Shown: positions 28,353-36,717, counted from the stretch's first letter. The stretch: 64,000 nucleotides of DNA from Planctomycetota bacterium (GCA_039182125.1 JBCDCH010000004.1:1-64000), one strand, 5' to 3'. Made by a program: numbers and translations. Notes: a model not told the origin generated them from the sequence alone.

Positions 28353-28391
28353 CGCGAAACGCCCCGGCCAACTCGGCCGGGGCGTTTCGCG
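28353..28391. terminator. Bidirectional hairpin terminator after rplY
   Basis: Arms 28353-28369 and 28375-28391 form a perfect 17-bp stem (CGCGAAACGCCCCGGCC) with a 5-nt loop, followed by TTTC. It lies between the convergent stops of rplY (28334) and the vWA gene (28410) and can terminate both. Confidence 0.85.
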
Positions 28392-28409
28392 TTTCAAGCC
28401 GTTCCGTGT

Positions 28410-30737
28410 TCACTCCAACGCTTTGGCTTTTGCCGCGAGTTCTTTGAGCTCGGCGTCGGTCGTCATTTCGATCACCCAGTCGAGCGTCGCCGTGCCGGCA
28501 TGCGGGCTCTCCCGCAGGAGCATCGCAAACGCGGCGGCGCTGGCGGCTTGCTTGAAGTCCTTGTCCGCCTCGGCGAACGGAACTTCGGCATCTTCCAGCG
28601 GGAAGCTCATCAACTTGCTCGTCCCCTGTTCCTTCGGCGCGTCGGGTTGCTTGTAACGCAGCTTCACGGTGAGCAGTTCCGGGCTGTCGACGACGGCCGG
28701 CTTCTCCTGATACTTCAACTCATCCACCATCGGCCCGGCGAGCATCTTGTCGAGGCTGGCGATCTTGTTCTCGATCAATGCGATGTCGGCATTGAGCGCG
28801 GCGACCGCTTCCTGCGTGAGTCGTGCTCGGTTCATCAGGTCGCGGATCGCGTCGATCTGTTCCTGCAGGTCGCCCTTCTGCTTGGCGAGGGCTTCCTCGT
28901 CGAGCTCGGCTGGCACGATCTCGTAGAGCGCGGTGACGGTGTGGCCGACGCCGATGTCGCCGGCGTCCTTGGTGTCATCGTTGAAGTCGCGGTCGGCGAG
29001 TTTGCGGTTTTCGTAGCCGATGAGGCGGTAGCTCGCGACGGTGGCGGGGTTGAACTCGACCTGAATCTTCACGTCCTTGGCGATAGCTTGGAGCGTGCCG
29101 CCGGCGCCGTCGACGAGGACACGCTGGGCCTCGGCTTCGGAATCGATGTAGGCGTAGTTGCCCTCGCCCTTGTTGGAGATCTGCTCCATCATGGCGTCGT
29201 TGAGGTTGCCGCTGCCGAAGCCGAGGACGGTGAGGTAGACGCCGGCCTTGGCTTTGTCTTCGACGAGCCGGACGAGACCGCCGGTGTCGGAGGTGCCGAC
29301 GTTGAAGTCGCCATCGGTGGCGAGGATGACACGGTTGACGCCATCCTCGATGAAGTGTTTCTCGGCGGTGGCGTAGGCGAGTTCGATGCCGGCCCCGCCC
29401 GCGGTCGAGCCGCCGGCACCCAAGCCAGCCAGTGCGCTGACGACCTGCTCGGCATCCGTCGTCGAGTCCAGCACCAGCCCCGCCGCTCCGGCGTACACCA
29501 CGATCGCGACGCGATCGTTATCACGCATCGTCCCGGCGAGCTTGGTCATCGCCGACTTCACCAGCGGGAGCTTCTTCGGGTTGTTCATCGAGCCGGAGAC
29601 GTCGAGGAGGAATACGAGGTTCATGTCCGGCCGCTGCTCGGCGGGGATCTCCTTGCCCTTGAGCCCGATGCGGACGAGCTTGGTCGACGGGTTCCAAGGC
29701 GTTTGTGCGACGGCAAGGTGGGCCGCGAACGGATGCTCATCGTCGAGGCTCGGCGCGGCGTAGCCGTAATCGAAGTAGTTCACGAACTCCTCGACCCGCA
29801 CCGCGTCGGCCGGCGGCAGCTGGCCGGCCATCAGCATGCGGCGAACGTTGGTGAAGCTGGCCGTGTCGACGTCGATGGAGAACGTCGAAAGCGGCGCGTC
29901 ACCGACGGCGATGAAGTCGTTCTCAGGGGTGTGGTCGTACGCTTCGCGATCGGTGGGAGCCGCGTCGAGGCCGTGTTGGCGATGGTCATCGAGGCCGCCA
30001 CCTCCGCCGTATGCACCAGACTCACGACCTCCCGCGTCACGCCTGACATAGAAGCGAAATTGTTGGGGCCGAGGCTCGGACGGGGGACTGGCCGGCATCA
30101 CCGCGAGGGAGTCGGACATCTCGGCTTCGGCAAGCCGACCTTCCGCTGCCTCGTTTCGCAAGCCGCGGCCCCTGGCACCGGGCATCGCATCCGCGACCTC
30201 TTCGCTCGGCACCGGACCCACCACGCCGTCGATCTCTGAAGATTCGTCGAGATCAGCGTAGCCGTCAGTAGCTCCGAGGTAAGACTCGATCGCGTCGGCC
30301 TTCTTCATCGCCTCGGGTGTTCCTTGACGTCGTAACGATTCGAGTTGGTCCTGATAATCGTCGAGCAACGCTTCGCGGGCGGATGACGGCGTTGCCGTTT
30401 CGTTGAGCGCGATTGCAGTTACGTTGACCCCTCCTTCGCGCACCGCGAGGAAACCGACCACCATTAAGGCAACCGCGGCGGCGATCGCGAGGGCGCTGAC
30501 GTTGAAGTGTTTTTCTCTCTTGGGTTCCATGACGTACTCCTGCATCCGGTAGGTTTCGTTCGCCGCCGGTAGGTCCGGCTCGGCTTGCAGGGCACTCGTG
30601 AGCAACGCGGCGTCGGCGCGCACTTCCTCCACGAACTCGGCCGCGTCAGGATGGTCGGCGAGGTACGCCTCGATCTCGGTGGACTGCTCGGCGGTCGTTT
30701 CGCTAAGGGCATATTGGGTCAGTAGGTCTTCACGCAT
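28410..30737 (-). CDS. Anti-sigma-like membrane protein fused to YfbK-type vWA domain
   Basis: 775 residues. The first 60 residues are an anti-sigma-like helical head (LLTQYALSETTAEQSTEIEA), lacking a zinc-binding HxxxCxxC set. One membrane helix lies at about 79-99 (AIAAAVALMVVGFLAV). A YfbK-type N-domain follows at about 268-360 (NDFIAVGDAPLSTFSIDVDT). A vWA domain has MIDAS DVSGS at 379-383, GGSTAGG and TDGDFNVG. The C-terminal domain of the same family ends the protein. The start lies 8 nt inside the ECF sigma gene's end, so the two are coupled. Inferred: a membrane anti-sigma that uses the vWA head to sense a surface or periplasmic state. The output of the sigma factor is unknown. Confidence 0.85.
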   Translation of the reverse strand: MREDLLTQYALSETTAEQSTEIEAYLADHPDAAEFVEEVRADAALLTSALQAEPDLPAANETYRMQEYVMEPKREKHFNVSALAIAAAVALMVVGFLAVREGGVNVTAIALNETATPSSAREALLDDYQDQLESLRRQGTPEAMKKADAIESYLGATDGYADLDESSEIDGVVGPVPSEEVADAMPGARGRGLRNEAAEGRLAEAEMSDSLAVMPASPPSEPRPQQFRFYVRRDAGGRESGAYGGGGGLDDHRQHGLDAAPTDREAYDHTPENDFIAVGDAPLSTFSIDVDTASFTNVRRMLMAGQLPPADAVRVEEFVNYFDYGYAAPSLDDEHPFAAHLAVAQTPWNPSTKLVRIGLKGKEIPAEQRPDMNLVFLLDVSGSMNNPKKLPLVKSAMTKLAGTMRDNDRVAIVVYAGAAGLVLDSTTDAEQVVSALAGLGAGGSTAGGAGIELAYATAEKHFIEDGVNRVILATDGDFNVGTSDTGGLVRLVEDKAKAGVYLTVLGFGSGNLNDAMMEQISNKGEGNYAYIDSEAEAQRVLVDGAGGTLQAIAKDVKIQVEFNPATVASYRLIGYENRKLADRDFNDDTKDAGDIGVGHTVTALYEIVPAELDEEALAKQKGDLQEQIDAIRDLMNRARLTQEAVAALNADIALIENKIASLDKMLAGPMVDELKYQEKPAVVDSPELLTVKLRYKQPDAPKEQGTSKLMSFPLEDAEVPFAEADKDFKQAASAAAFAMLLRESPHAGTATLDWVIEMTTDAELKELAAKAKALE

Positions 30738-31248
30738 GATCGACTCCTAGCGCCGTGAGCTGGCCGCGGAGGGTTTTCAATCCCGTGTGGATCAGGACGC
30801 CGACGTTGTTGGCGGTCTTGCCGGTGACGTCGGCGATCTCGGCGTAGCTCATGCCGGCGGCGAACTTCAGCCGCAGCACCTCACGCTGTGCCGTCGGCAA
30901 CTTCTCGAGCGCCGCCAACGCCAGCGCGCCGCTCTCGGCACCCTCGGCGTCGTCGGCCGGCGTGCGTTCGGTCCGCAGCGTTGCGGTTCGTTCTTCGGTC
31001 AACACGTGCATCCGACTTTCCTTTCGTAACACGTCCACGCACCGCCGACGCACCGCGGTGAACAGGAACGCCTTGGCGTTGGTCACGGGTGCGCCGTTGC
31101 GGGACATGCAGCGCAGGACCACGTCCTGCACCACGTCCCGCGCGGCCTCGGCATCACCGATCAACGAGTGGGCGTACCGCCGCAACACCGGACCGAGTTC
31201 CTCGGCCACGGCCAGCAAGTCGGCGGGCTGCTGTGTCGTGATCGTCAT
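30730..31248 (-). CDS. ECF-type RNA polymerase sigma factor
   Basis: 172 residues from ATG 31248; frame text upstream of it is repeat DNA. Region 2 is about 17-85 (GPVLRRYAHSLIGDAEAARD, then NAKAFLFTAVRRRCVDVLRK). Region 4 is about 115-165 (EKLPTAQREVLRLKFAAGMS, YAEIADVTGKTANNVGVLIH), with the helix-turn-helix for the -35 box. It overlaps the downstream anti-sigma-vWA gene by 8 nt. The targets are unknown. Transcription may come from the region just before 31248, which holds a dispersed repeat at 31293-31385. Confidence 0.92.
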   Translation of the reverse strand: MTITTQQPADLLAVAEELGPVLRRYAHSLIGDAEAARDVVQDVVLRCMSRNGAPVTNAKAFLFTAVRRRCVDVLRKESRMHVLTEERTATLRTERTPADDAEGAESGALALAALEKLPTAQREVLRLKFAAGMSYAEIADVTGKTANNVGVLIHTGLKTLRGQLTALGVDHA

Positions 31249-31292
31249 GCCCTGCGAGTGGAGGGACGGTTCAACCGCGAACAACTTAGTGG

Positions 31293-31385
31293 GGAAAATT
31301 CGAAATCCGAGTTCCCGAATGACGAATGAATGACCAAATCCGAATGACGAAACGCCGTTTGGGGTTTCGTCATTCGGATTTCCCG
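31293..31385. repeat. Dispersed GAATGACGA-type repeat, copy 2
   Basis: Left AAATCCGAGTTCCCGAATGA with GAATGACGAATGA, right TTTCGTCATTCGGATTTCCC. It is the same family as 25311-25387 and 58932-59033. Its right arm supplies the final codons KSE and the stop (31370-31372) of the vWA lipoprotein gene. Confidence 0.75.
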
Positions 31386-33130
31386 AGCGACTTCGCGTCC
31401 CGCACGAGGTCGACGAAGTCGCCGCAGTACTTGCCGCCGCTGCCGGAGCGTTTGGCGGTTTGCAGGACCCAGTCGTAGTCGAGGTCGCCGACGTGCTCGG
31501 ACTCGCGCAGGAGCATGCCGAAGGCGGCGGCGCTGACCGCGAGGCCAAAGTCGTCGTCGGCCTTCTCGAACGGCGTATCACCGTCGGCGATGCTCCAGGT
31601 TTTGAGGCGACTCGTGCCCGGCTCTTTCGCGGCGTCGGGCTCCTTGTAGCGCAGCTTCACGCGGAGCAGCTCGCCCGACTTGGCCCGGTCAGTCAGATCG
31701 CGGTCGGTCTGGAAGACCAGCGGGTCCACGCCCGGCTCGCCGGCGTTCTCACGCAGGGCGGCACGCTTGGCCTGCAACTCGGCGATCTGCTCGGCAACCG
31801 CCGCCGTCGCGTCGGGCGTCATGTCCACCGTCGCCAGCACGTTCTGCAGCTTCTCGATCGATGCGTTGAGGCGGGCGATCTCGGCGTCGCTGCCGGCGCT
31901 GGTCCCGCCGACCGGCACGATCTCGTACAACGCCGTGACCGTGTGGCCCGCGCCGACATCGCCGGCGTCCTTGCGGTCGTCGTTGAACTCCTCGTCCTTG
32001 AGCGCGCGGTTCTCGTAACCGATCAGGCGATACGCGGCGACCTCGGCGGGGTTGAACTCGACCTGAATCTTCGCGTCCTTGGCGACGGTCACGAGCGTGC
32101 CCATGAGCTGGTCGCCGAGGACCTTCTCGGCTTCGTCCTTGGTGTCGATGTAGGCGTAGTTGCCGTCGCCTTTGTTGGAGAGGTACTCGAGAGTGCCATC
32201 GCGGTAGTTGCCCATGCCGAAGCCGAGGATGGTGAGGTACGTCCCCTTGGCGGCGTGGTCTTCGAGCATGCGGGTCAGCGAGTCGCGGTCGGTGACGCCG
32301 ACGTTGAAGTCGCCGTCGGTGCAGAGCATGACGCGGTTGATGCCGTGGGGTTTGTGGTACTCGGCGGCGAGTTGGTAAGCGGTGTTGATTCCGGCGGCAC
32401 CGTTGGTCGAGCCGCCGGAGGTCAGGCGTTTGATGGCGTTCTTGATGGTGCGTGTTTCGTGGCCGCAGGTCGGGGCCAGGGCGACGCCGGAGCTGCCGGC
32501 ATAGGTCACGATCGACACGGTGTCGTCGGGGCCGAGCTCGGGGAGCATGTTCAGGAGAGCCTGCTGGACAAGCGGGAGTTTGTTGGCCGAGCCCATTGAG
32601 CCGGAGACGTCGACGAGGAACACGAGGTTGGCCGGCGGGCGCTTGCCGGGGTCGATGGACTTGGCCCGCAGGCCGATGCGGATCAGCTTGTTCGCCGAGT
32701 TCCACGGGCAATCGGCGACGGCGAGGCTCGCGGCGAAGGTCTCACCGCTGGCCGGCTCGACGTAGTCGTACGGGAAGTAGTTGACGAACTCCTCGATCCG
32801 CACCGCACCGGCCGGCGGCAGGTTGCCGCTGCTGATCATGCGACGCGCGTTGGCGTAGCTGGCGGTGTCGACGTCGAGGCTGAAGGTCGACAGCGGCGCG
32901 TCCGCGACGGCGCGGAAGTCGGCCTCGGGCAGGTGGTCGTACTCCTCGCGACTGGTCGGCGGCGGCTCGTAGCTACCGATAGCCGCACCGATCGCGGGTC
33001 CGCCGGCATGATGCCCGAGGAGGCCACCGATCACGGCCCCGCCCGTCGCCCCACCCGTCGCTCCGGAGGGTGCGTCGTTGCAGCCGAAGCCGATGAGCAG
33101 AAGAAGAGCGATCAAAAGGCGTACGTGCAT
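31370..33130 (-). CDS. vWA-domain lipoprotein with glycine-zipper segment (YfbK family)
   Basis: 586 residues from ATG 33130, with AAGGAA upstream. The lipobox LIGFGC puts the lipid Cys at 17, followed by a glycine-zipper stretch (GGATGGAVIGGLLGHHAG at about 26-43). A YfbK-type N-domain (about 60-155) precedes the vWA domain with MIDAS DVSGS at 174-178, SGGSTNGAAG, and TDGDFNVGVTD. The C-terminal domain closes the protein. It is a paralogue of the vWA protein at 28410, without the anti-sigma head or the transmembrane helix. The tail is trimmed by a repeat that supplies the stop codon. An envelope anchor for protein binding is inferred. Confidence 0.88.
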   Translation of the reverse strand: MHVRLLIALLLLIGFGCNDAPSGATGGATGGAVIGGLLGHHAGGPAIGAAIGSYEPPPTSREEYDHLPEADFRAVADAPLSTFSLDVDTASYANARRMISSGNLPPAGAVRIEEFVNYFPYDYVEPASGETFAASLAVADCPWNSANKLIRIGLRAKSIDPGKRPPANLVFLVDVSGSMGSANKLPLVQQALLNMLPELGPDDTVSIVTYAGSSGVALAPTCGHETRTIKNAIKRLTSGGSTNGAAGINTAYQLAAEYHKPHGINRVMLCTDGDFNVGVTDRDSLTRMLEDHAAKGTYLTILGFGMGNYRDGTLEYLSNKGDGNYAYIDTKDEAEKVLGDQLMGTLVTVAKDAKIQVEFNPAEVAAYRLIGYENRALKDEEFNDDRKDAGDVGAGHTVTALYEIVPVGGTSAGSDAEIARLNASIEKLQNVLATVDMTPDATAAVAEQIAELQAKRAALRENAGEPGVDPLVFQTDRDLTDRAKSGELLRVKLRYKEPDAAKEPGTSRLKTWSIADGDTPFEKADDDFGLAVSAAAFGMLLRESEHVGDLDYDWVLQTAKRSGSGGKYCGDFVDLVRDAKSLGKSE

Positions 33131-33202
33131 GGCGAGGTTCCTTTCGCGGTTGGACCCGAATGATCCACGGAAGTTCTCGCTTGTTGCAAGCAAAAACAAC
33201 AA

Positions 33203-33267
33203 CGCCCACGCCTTGAGGCGTGGGCGTGCGTGGACGTCCGCGGACCCACGACTCAAGCCGTGGGCGT
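33203..33267. repeat. REP-like pair CCCACGCC/GGCGTGGG, copy 1
   Basis: Hairpin CGCCCACGCC-TTGA-GGCGTGGGCG at 33203-33226, then CCCACGACTCAAGCCGTGGG at 33245-33264 with opposed orientation. It lies between the vWA lipoprotein start and the peroxiredoxin stop. Further copies: 43446-43518, 45281-45344 and 52103-52122. Confidence 0.85.
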
Positions 33268-33284
33268 TTGGTGCAAAACCTGGA

Positions 33285-33734
33285 TCAGTTCGCCGCGGCG
33301 ACGAGGTCGCTGAACTCGCGTTTGGTGCCGAGCTCGACTTCGGACCAGTGGGCGATGTTGCCGTCGGGGTCGATCACGACGGTGCCGCGCTTGGTGCAGT
33401 TGAACGGCTCGAGCCCTGCCCACATGTCGTACGCCTTGGCCATCTCCCGCGTCGGATCCGCCAGCAAATCGAACTCGATGTTGTGCGCTTTCTTGAACGC
33501 CGCGTGGGTGAACGGCGAGTCGCACGAGACGCCCAGCATCACGCCGTCGTCGCCGGCCAACTCCGACTTCTTGGGCCCGAACTCACACGCCTCGTCCGTA
33601 CACACCGGCGAGAAGTCCATCGGATAGAACAACAGCACGACCTTCTTGCCCTTGAGCGAACTGAGCGACACGTCGTTCATGTCCTGGTCCTTGAGCGTGA
33701 AGTCGGGGGCGGGGGTACCGGTTTGAAGGGGCAT
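33285..33734 (-). CDS. Peroxiredoxin (AhpC/TSA family)
   Basis: 149 residues. Opening GTPAPDFTLKDQDMNDVSLS, catalytic strand KVVLLFYPMDFSPVCTDEAC with the peroxidatic Cys in the PxxxTxxC-type position, and VSCDSPFTHAAFKK. It reduces peroxides using thiol donors; a Cys later in NCTKRGTVVIDPDG could act as resolving residue. Whether it is a 1-Cys or 2-Cys type is not settled. Its ATG at 33734 touches that of the divergent gene, so their 5' ends overlap. Confidence 0.92.
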   Translation of the reverse strand: MPLQTGTPAPDFTLKDQDMNDVSLSSLKGKKVVLLFYPMDFSPVCTDEACEFGPKKSELAGDDGVMLGVSCDSPFTHAAFKKAHNIEFDLLADPTREMAKAYDMWAGLEPFNCTKRGTVVIDPDGNIAHWSEVELGTKREFSDLVAAAN

Positions 33735-34053
33735 GTCGGCAGCGTATGCGATCGGCCCCTACCGTCCATCCTTGAAATTCGGCAAGGTCAAACGTGAACA
33801 CGGCCGCGTCCGCGGCCTCGACGAGGTCTGCGACCGGATCGTGCGCGACTGCCCCCACGTCGACCGCATCGTCCCCGGCCGCATCTCCCGCAAACGCGGC
33901 GGCGGCCCGGCGAAGTTCAAAGTCCAATACCCCACCGACGCCGGCCTCAAGTGCCAATACAGCATCGAACGGAGCGTGCAGGAGGTGTTCCTGATCTGCA
34001 ACGACGAGCAAGCGGCCCAGGCGTGGTTGACGGAGAACGGCATCGCGACGTAG
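33733..34053 (+). CDS. DUF2103-like small protein
   Basis: 106 residues. From residue 17: KVKREHGRVRGLDEVCDRIV, then DRIVPGRISRKRGGGPAKFK and QYPTDAGLKCQYSIERSVQE. This Arg-rich layout resembles DUF2103, a small family of unknown function, possibly RNA- or metal-binding; the match is from memory. The ATG at 33733 overlaps the peroxiredoxin ATG, so a TTG at 33772 just before the conserved part is a plausible alternative. There is no signal peptide. Confidence 0.65.
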   Translation: MSAAYAIGPYRPSLKFGKVKREHGRVRGLDEVCDRIVRDCPHVDRIVPGRISRKRGGGPAKFKVQYPTDAGLKCQYSIERSVQEVFLICNDEQAAQAWLTENGIAT

Positions 34054-34068
34054 GGCACGCAACCCAAC

Positions 34069-34096
34069 AGCTACGGGCCAATGGCCTGCGGGTCTG
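34069..34096. repeat. Diverged copy of the GAGCCGTTGGCTC-type repeat
   Basis: AGCTACGGGCCAATGGCCTG followed by CGGGTC resembles the right arm at 1616-1641 with several substitutions. It lies in the spacer before the restriction island. Confidence 0.4.
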
Positions 34097-34183
34097 GCGT
34101 GTCCACCCCATGCGGCGAGCACACCGTCGATGTCGCCGCGCGAACTCGCGTCCCGGGCCACCCGTTACCCGAGACAGGTTATT

Positions 34184-34210
34184 TTGACGGTTGGCCTGCC
34201 GAGATATGAT
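34184..34210 (+). promoter_or_regulatory. Candidate leaderless promoter of the methyltransferase gene
   Basis: TTGACG at 34184-34189 and TATGAT at 34205-34210 are close to the -35 and -10 boxes, with 15-nt spacing. The ATG at 34217 lies 6 nt after the -10, about where transcription should start, so the mRNA would have no leader. The short spacing is the main weakness. Confidence 0.4.
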
Positions 34211-34216
34211 CTTGGC

Positions 34217-35473
34217 ATGTCAGACGGGAAGGCACCAACTTGCATCGAGCTTTTTGCAGGAGCGGGCGGCCTCGCGTTGGGAATGGCCTGCTCGGGCTTC
34301 GAGCATCTGCTCGTTCAGGATTGGAACGCCGATGCGTGCCGGACACTGCGGCACAACCGAGGCGAAAACACGGCGAAGCCTTGGAACATTCACGAATCGG
34401 ACGTTCGGAGCGAGCGTTACGACGCGTTGCGTGGCAAAGTCGACGTCGTGGCTGGCGGACCACCTTGCCAGCCCTTCTCCATCGGAGGCAAGCATCGCGG
34501 CTTCAATGACCAACGAGACATGTTTCCCGAGGCGGTTCGCGCCGTGCGTGAGCTAAAGCCGAAGGCCTTTGTTTTCGAGAACGTCAAGGGCCTTCTCCGC
34601 GAGAACTTCGCCAACTACTTCCAGTACATCGTTCAACGGTTGCGGTTCCCCACGCAGGTCAGCCAAGGCGACGAGGAATGGCCTGACCATCTCACGCGAC
34701 TCGAAAAACTACATACCGGCGGCCGATTTCGCGGCCTGCGATACAACGTCGTGTGGCAACTGCTCAACGCTGCGGACTACGGCGTCCCGCAGCAACGGTG
34801 GCGCGTGGTCATCGTCGGTGTTCGCGCTGACCTCGGCATCCGTTTCAGCTTTCCGCATGCGACCCATGGCGCGGACGCGCTCCTGCACAGCCAGTGGGTG
34901 AGTGGCGAGTACTGGGATCGACACCGCGTGCCAATGCGCGAGCGGCCCGAGATACCCAAGCGACTACGGAAGCGTGTCGAATCCCTCAGGAGCCAGCTTC
35001 CGGAGTTCATGCCACGACCTTGGTCCACCGTGCGCGATGCCACGGCCGACTTGCCGGCAATCGGAGTGGGTGAGACATGCCTCGAAACACCCAACCATCA
35101 GCTCCGCGCCGGTGCGAAGTCTTACCCGGGGCATACCGGCAGCCCGCTGGATGAACCCGCGAAGGCGCTCAAAGCCGGCGACCATGGCGTGCCGGGCGGC
35201 GAGAACATGCTTCGGCTTCCCGATGGGTCCGTGCGTTACTTCTCCGTTAGGGAAGCCGCGCGCATTCAGACCTTCCCCGACGATTGGGTACTGCAAGGAT
35301 CATGGACGGAGTCCATGCGGCAATTGGGTAACGCGGTGCCAGTTCGTTTGGCGAGCGCTGTCGCCGACAGGCTTCACGGGGTGCTTGAACCATCGGGCAT
35401 AACGCAAGCCTTTCAGCGAAACATCGTGGCCGCTGAAGCAAAAGCCCGGCTGCATCAACAGCTGGAAACGTGA
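34217..35473 (+). CDS. DNA (cytosine-5) methyltransferase
   Basis: 418 residues. Motif I is CIELFAGAGGLALGM at about 9-23. Motif IV GGPPCQPFSIGG has catalytic Cys84, then FVFENVKGLL (motif VI), GVPQQRWRVVIVGV (motif VIII) and QLGNAVPV (motif X). It transfers a methyl group from SAM to C5 of cytosine. It converges with the Eco29kI-like restriction gene (8 nt between stops), and a Vsr gene lies next to that. Together these make a type II restriction-modification and repair cassette. The Eco29kI kinship suggests CCGCGG as the target. ATG 34217 follows a promoter closely. Confidence 0.95.
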   Translation: MSDGKAPTCIELFAGAGGLALGMACSGFEHLLVQDWNADACRTLRHNRGENTAKPWNIHESDVRSERYDALRGKVDVVAGGPPCQPFSIGGKHRGFNDQRDMFPEAVRAVRELKPKAFVFENVKGLLRENFANYFQYIVQRLRFPTQVSQGDEEWPDHLTRLEKLHTGGRFRGLRYNVVWQLLNAADYGVPQQRWRVVIVGVRADLGIRFSFPHATHGADALLHSQWVSGEYWDRHRVPMRERPEIPKRLRKRVESLRSQLPEFMPRPWSTVRDATADLPAIGVGETCLETPNHQLRAGAKSYPGHTGSPLDEPAKALKAGDHGVPGGENMLRLPDGSVRYFSVREAARIQTFPDDWVLQGSWTESMRQLGNAVPVRLASAVADRLHGVLEPSGITQAFQRNIVAAEAKARLHQQLET

Positions 35474-35481
35474 ATGCCGCA

Positions 35482-36183
35482 TCAACGCTCATGCCGTCCG
35501 ACGAAGCCCGGACGCAGATCATCGGTCAAGGACGAATAGCGCCCCACGAAGAACTCGTCGAGCATCTCTCGAACTCGCTTTAAAATGGCGGGTCGACGTT
35601 CCAGCGCTTCGGCGACCCTTGGCCCTTGCGTTTGCCGACCCGGATGAAGTGCATCCCAGTCGGAGAACGCCGAGCCTCGATTTCTGCCCGGCGCGTTCCC
35701 GCCGATGCCTTGTACCGCCACATTCCACACCGGGCGGAAGTTCGAGATGAGATAAGTCTCTGCCAGAACAGCCCAAGCATCCCGCATCGTCAAAAAGACG
35801 ACGTGAAAGTCGCGCGAATGCAGGTCGACCTTTTCGATCTTGCCTCGATATCCAGTGATTCGTGATCTCAGTCGATTGCTACTGACGGGTTCGACACCCT
35901 TGTTGCTCCGCGTGATACCCATTCCAACATAAATCGGGACCTTGAGTATCTCACTCTCGCTGAACCAGTTCTGCCGGAGTCTGGCGTAGGCATCGTGCTC
36001 ACCGTGGTAGTACAAGGCATAAACGCCACTGCTCGCTCCACCAACAAAACTCTCTAGCGGCTGGCGCGGCTGCCGGATGAACGCCGACGCAATCGCGTCG
36101 CCCAATCCGCTGTAGCTTAATGGGTCGAACTCGCGCTCGATCACTGACGACTCTTGGGGGCCGAACTCTTGTTCGTTACTCAC
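35482..36183 (-). CDS. Eco29kI-family GIY-YIG restriction endonuclease
   Basis: 233 residues from a GTG. The GIY-YIG signature: SGVYALYYHG (Tyr55), PIYVGMGI (Tyr85), RLRSRITGY (Arg104, Arg108), AETYLISNF (Glu142) and RPVWNVAV (Asn154), with the gap pattern of Eco29kI. In Eco29kI the residue four after the Arg is a His; here it is Arg108, which should be checked. Characterised relatives (Eco29kI, NgoMIII) cut CCGCGG; the specificity here is inferred. The gene is convergent with its methyltransferase and divergent from vsr. Confidence 0.88.
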   Translation of the reverse strand: MSNEQEFGPQESSVIEREFDPLSYSGLGDAIASAFIRQPRQPLESFVGGASSGVYALYYHGEHDAYARLRQNWFSESEILKVPIYVGMGITRSNKGVEPVSSNRLRSRITGYRGKIEKVDLHSRDFHVVFLTMRDAWAVLAETYLISNFRPVWNVAVQGIGGNAPGRNRGSAFSDWDALHPGRQTQGPRVAEALERRPAILKRVREMLDEFFVGRYSSLTDDLRPGFVGRHER

Positions 36184-36245
36184 CGTATTGCTCCAAAACG
36201 ATGGTGAGCGAGAGTTCGCTCATTGGCAAGCACCCGAGCGTTGGC

Positions 36246-36659
36246 ATGTCGCTGGACCCCTTATCCTCAGCACAACGTAGTGAGCGAATGTCGCTCGTAC
36301 GGGGCAAGGACACGAAACCGGAAATGGTCGTCCGCAGGCTCATCCATCGGATGGGCTTCCGCTACCGTCTCCACCGCCGCGATTTGCCGGGGAAACCTGA
36401 CCTGGTTTTTCCAAGCCGACGAAAAGTCGTTTTTGTTCACGGCTGCTTCTGGCATCGGCACGCTTGTCCGGCAGGGCGACGCACGCCGAAGTCACGCCGT
36501 GAGTTCTGGCTCAACAAGCTCGAATCCAACCGACGTCGGGACCAACGCAATCGAAGACGGCTCAACAGACTTGGCTGGTCGGCCATGGTCATCTGGGAAT
36601 GCCAGCTCCGCGACCTGGATCGTGTCAGGCGACGAGTTGCCAGCTTCCTGGATGGCTGA
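36246..36659 (+). CDS. vsr: Very-short-patch-repair endonuclease (Vsr)
   Basis: 137 residues from ATG 36246; ATG 36201 would add 15 more. Family text: RMSLVRGKDTKPEMVVRRLI, GFRYRLHRRDLPGKPDLVFP (catalytic Asp51), KVVFVHGCFWHRHACPAG with the His-Cys zinc site, WLNKLESNRRRDQRNRRRL and WSAMVIWECQL. It nicks next to T in T:G mismatches made by deamination of 5-methylcytosine, protecting sites modified by the neighbouring methyltransferase. It is divergent from the nuclease gene. Confidence 0.95.
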   Translation: MSLDPLSSAQRSERMSLVRGKDTKPEMVVRRLIHRMGFRYRLHRRDLPGKPDLVFPSRRKVVFVHGCFWHRHACPAGRRTPKSRREFWLNKLESNRRRDQRNRRRLNRLGWSAMVIWECQLRDLDRVRRRVASFLDG

Positions 36660-36717
36660 ACCCTTGCCCGACGCCACCGGCTTTGGCACGATGCCGGTTT
36701 CACACCAAGGAGACTCC

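Noticed and set aside
28500-32599. Long plus-strand frames opposite the vWA genes
   Set aside because: The minus-strand frames carry vWA motifs, and the plus-strand texts are repetitive Val/Asp/Gly-rich shadow sequences.
34217-36659. Avoidance of CCGCGG near the island as support for specificity
   Set aside because: CCGCGG is present, for example at 11-16, 33238-33243 and 43321-43326, so no avoidance is visible, and a methylated genome need not show any.
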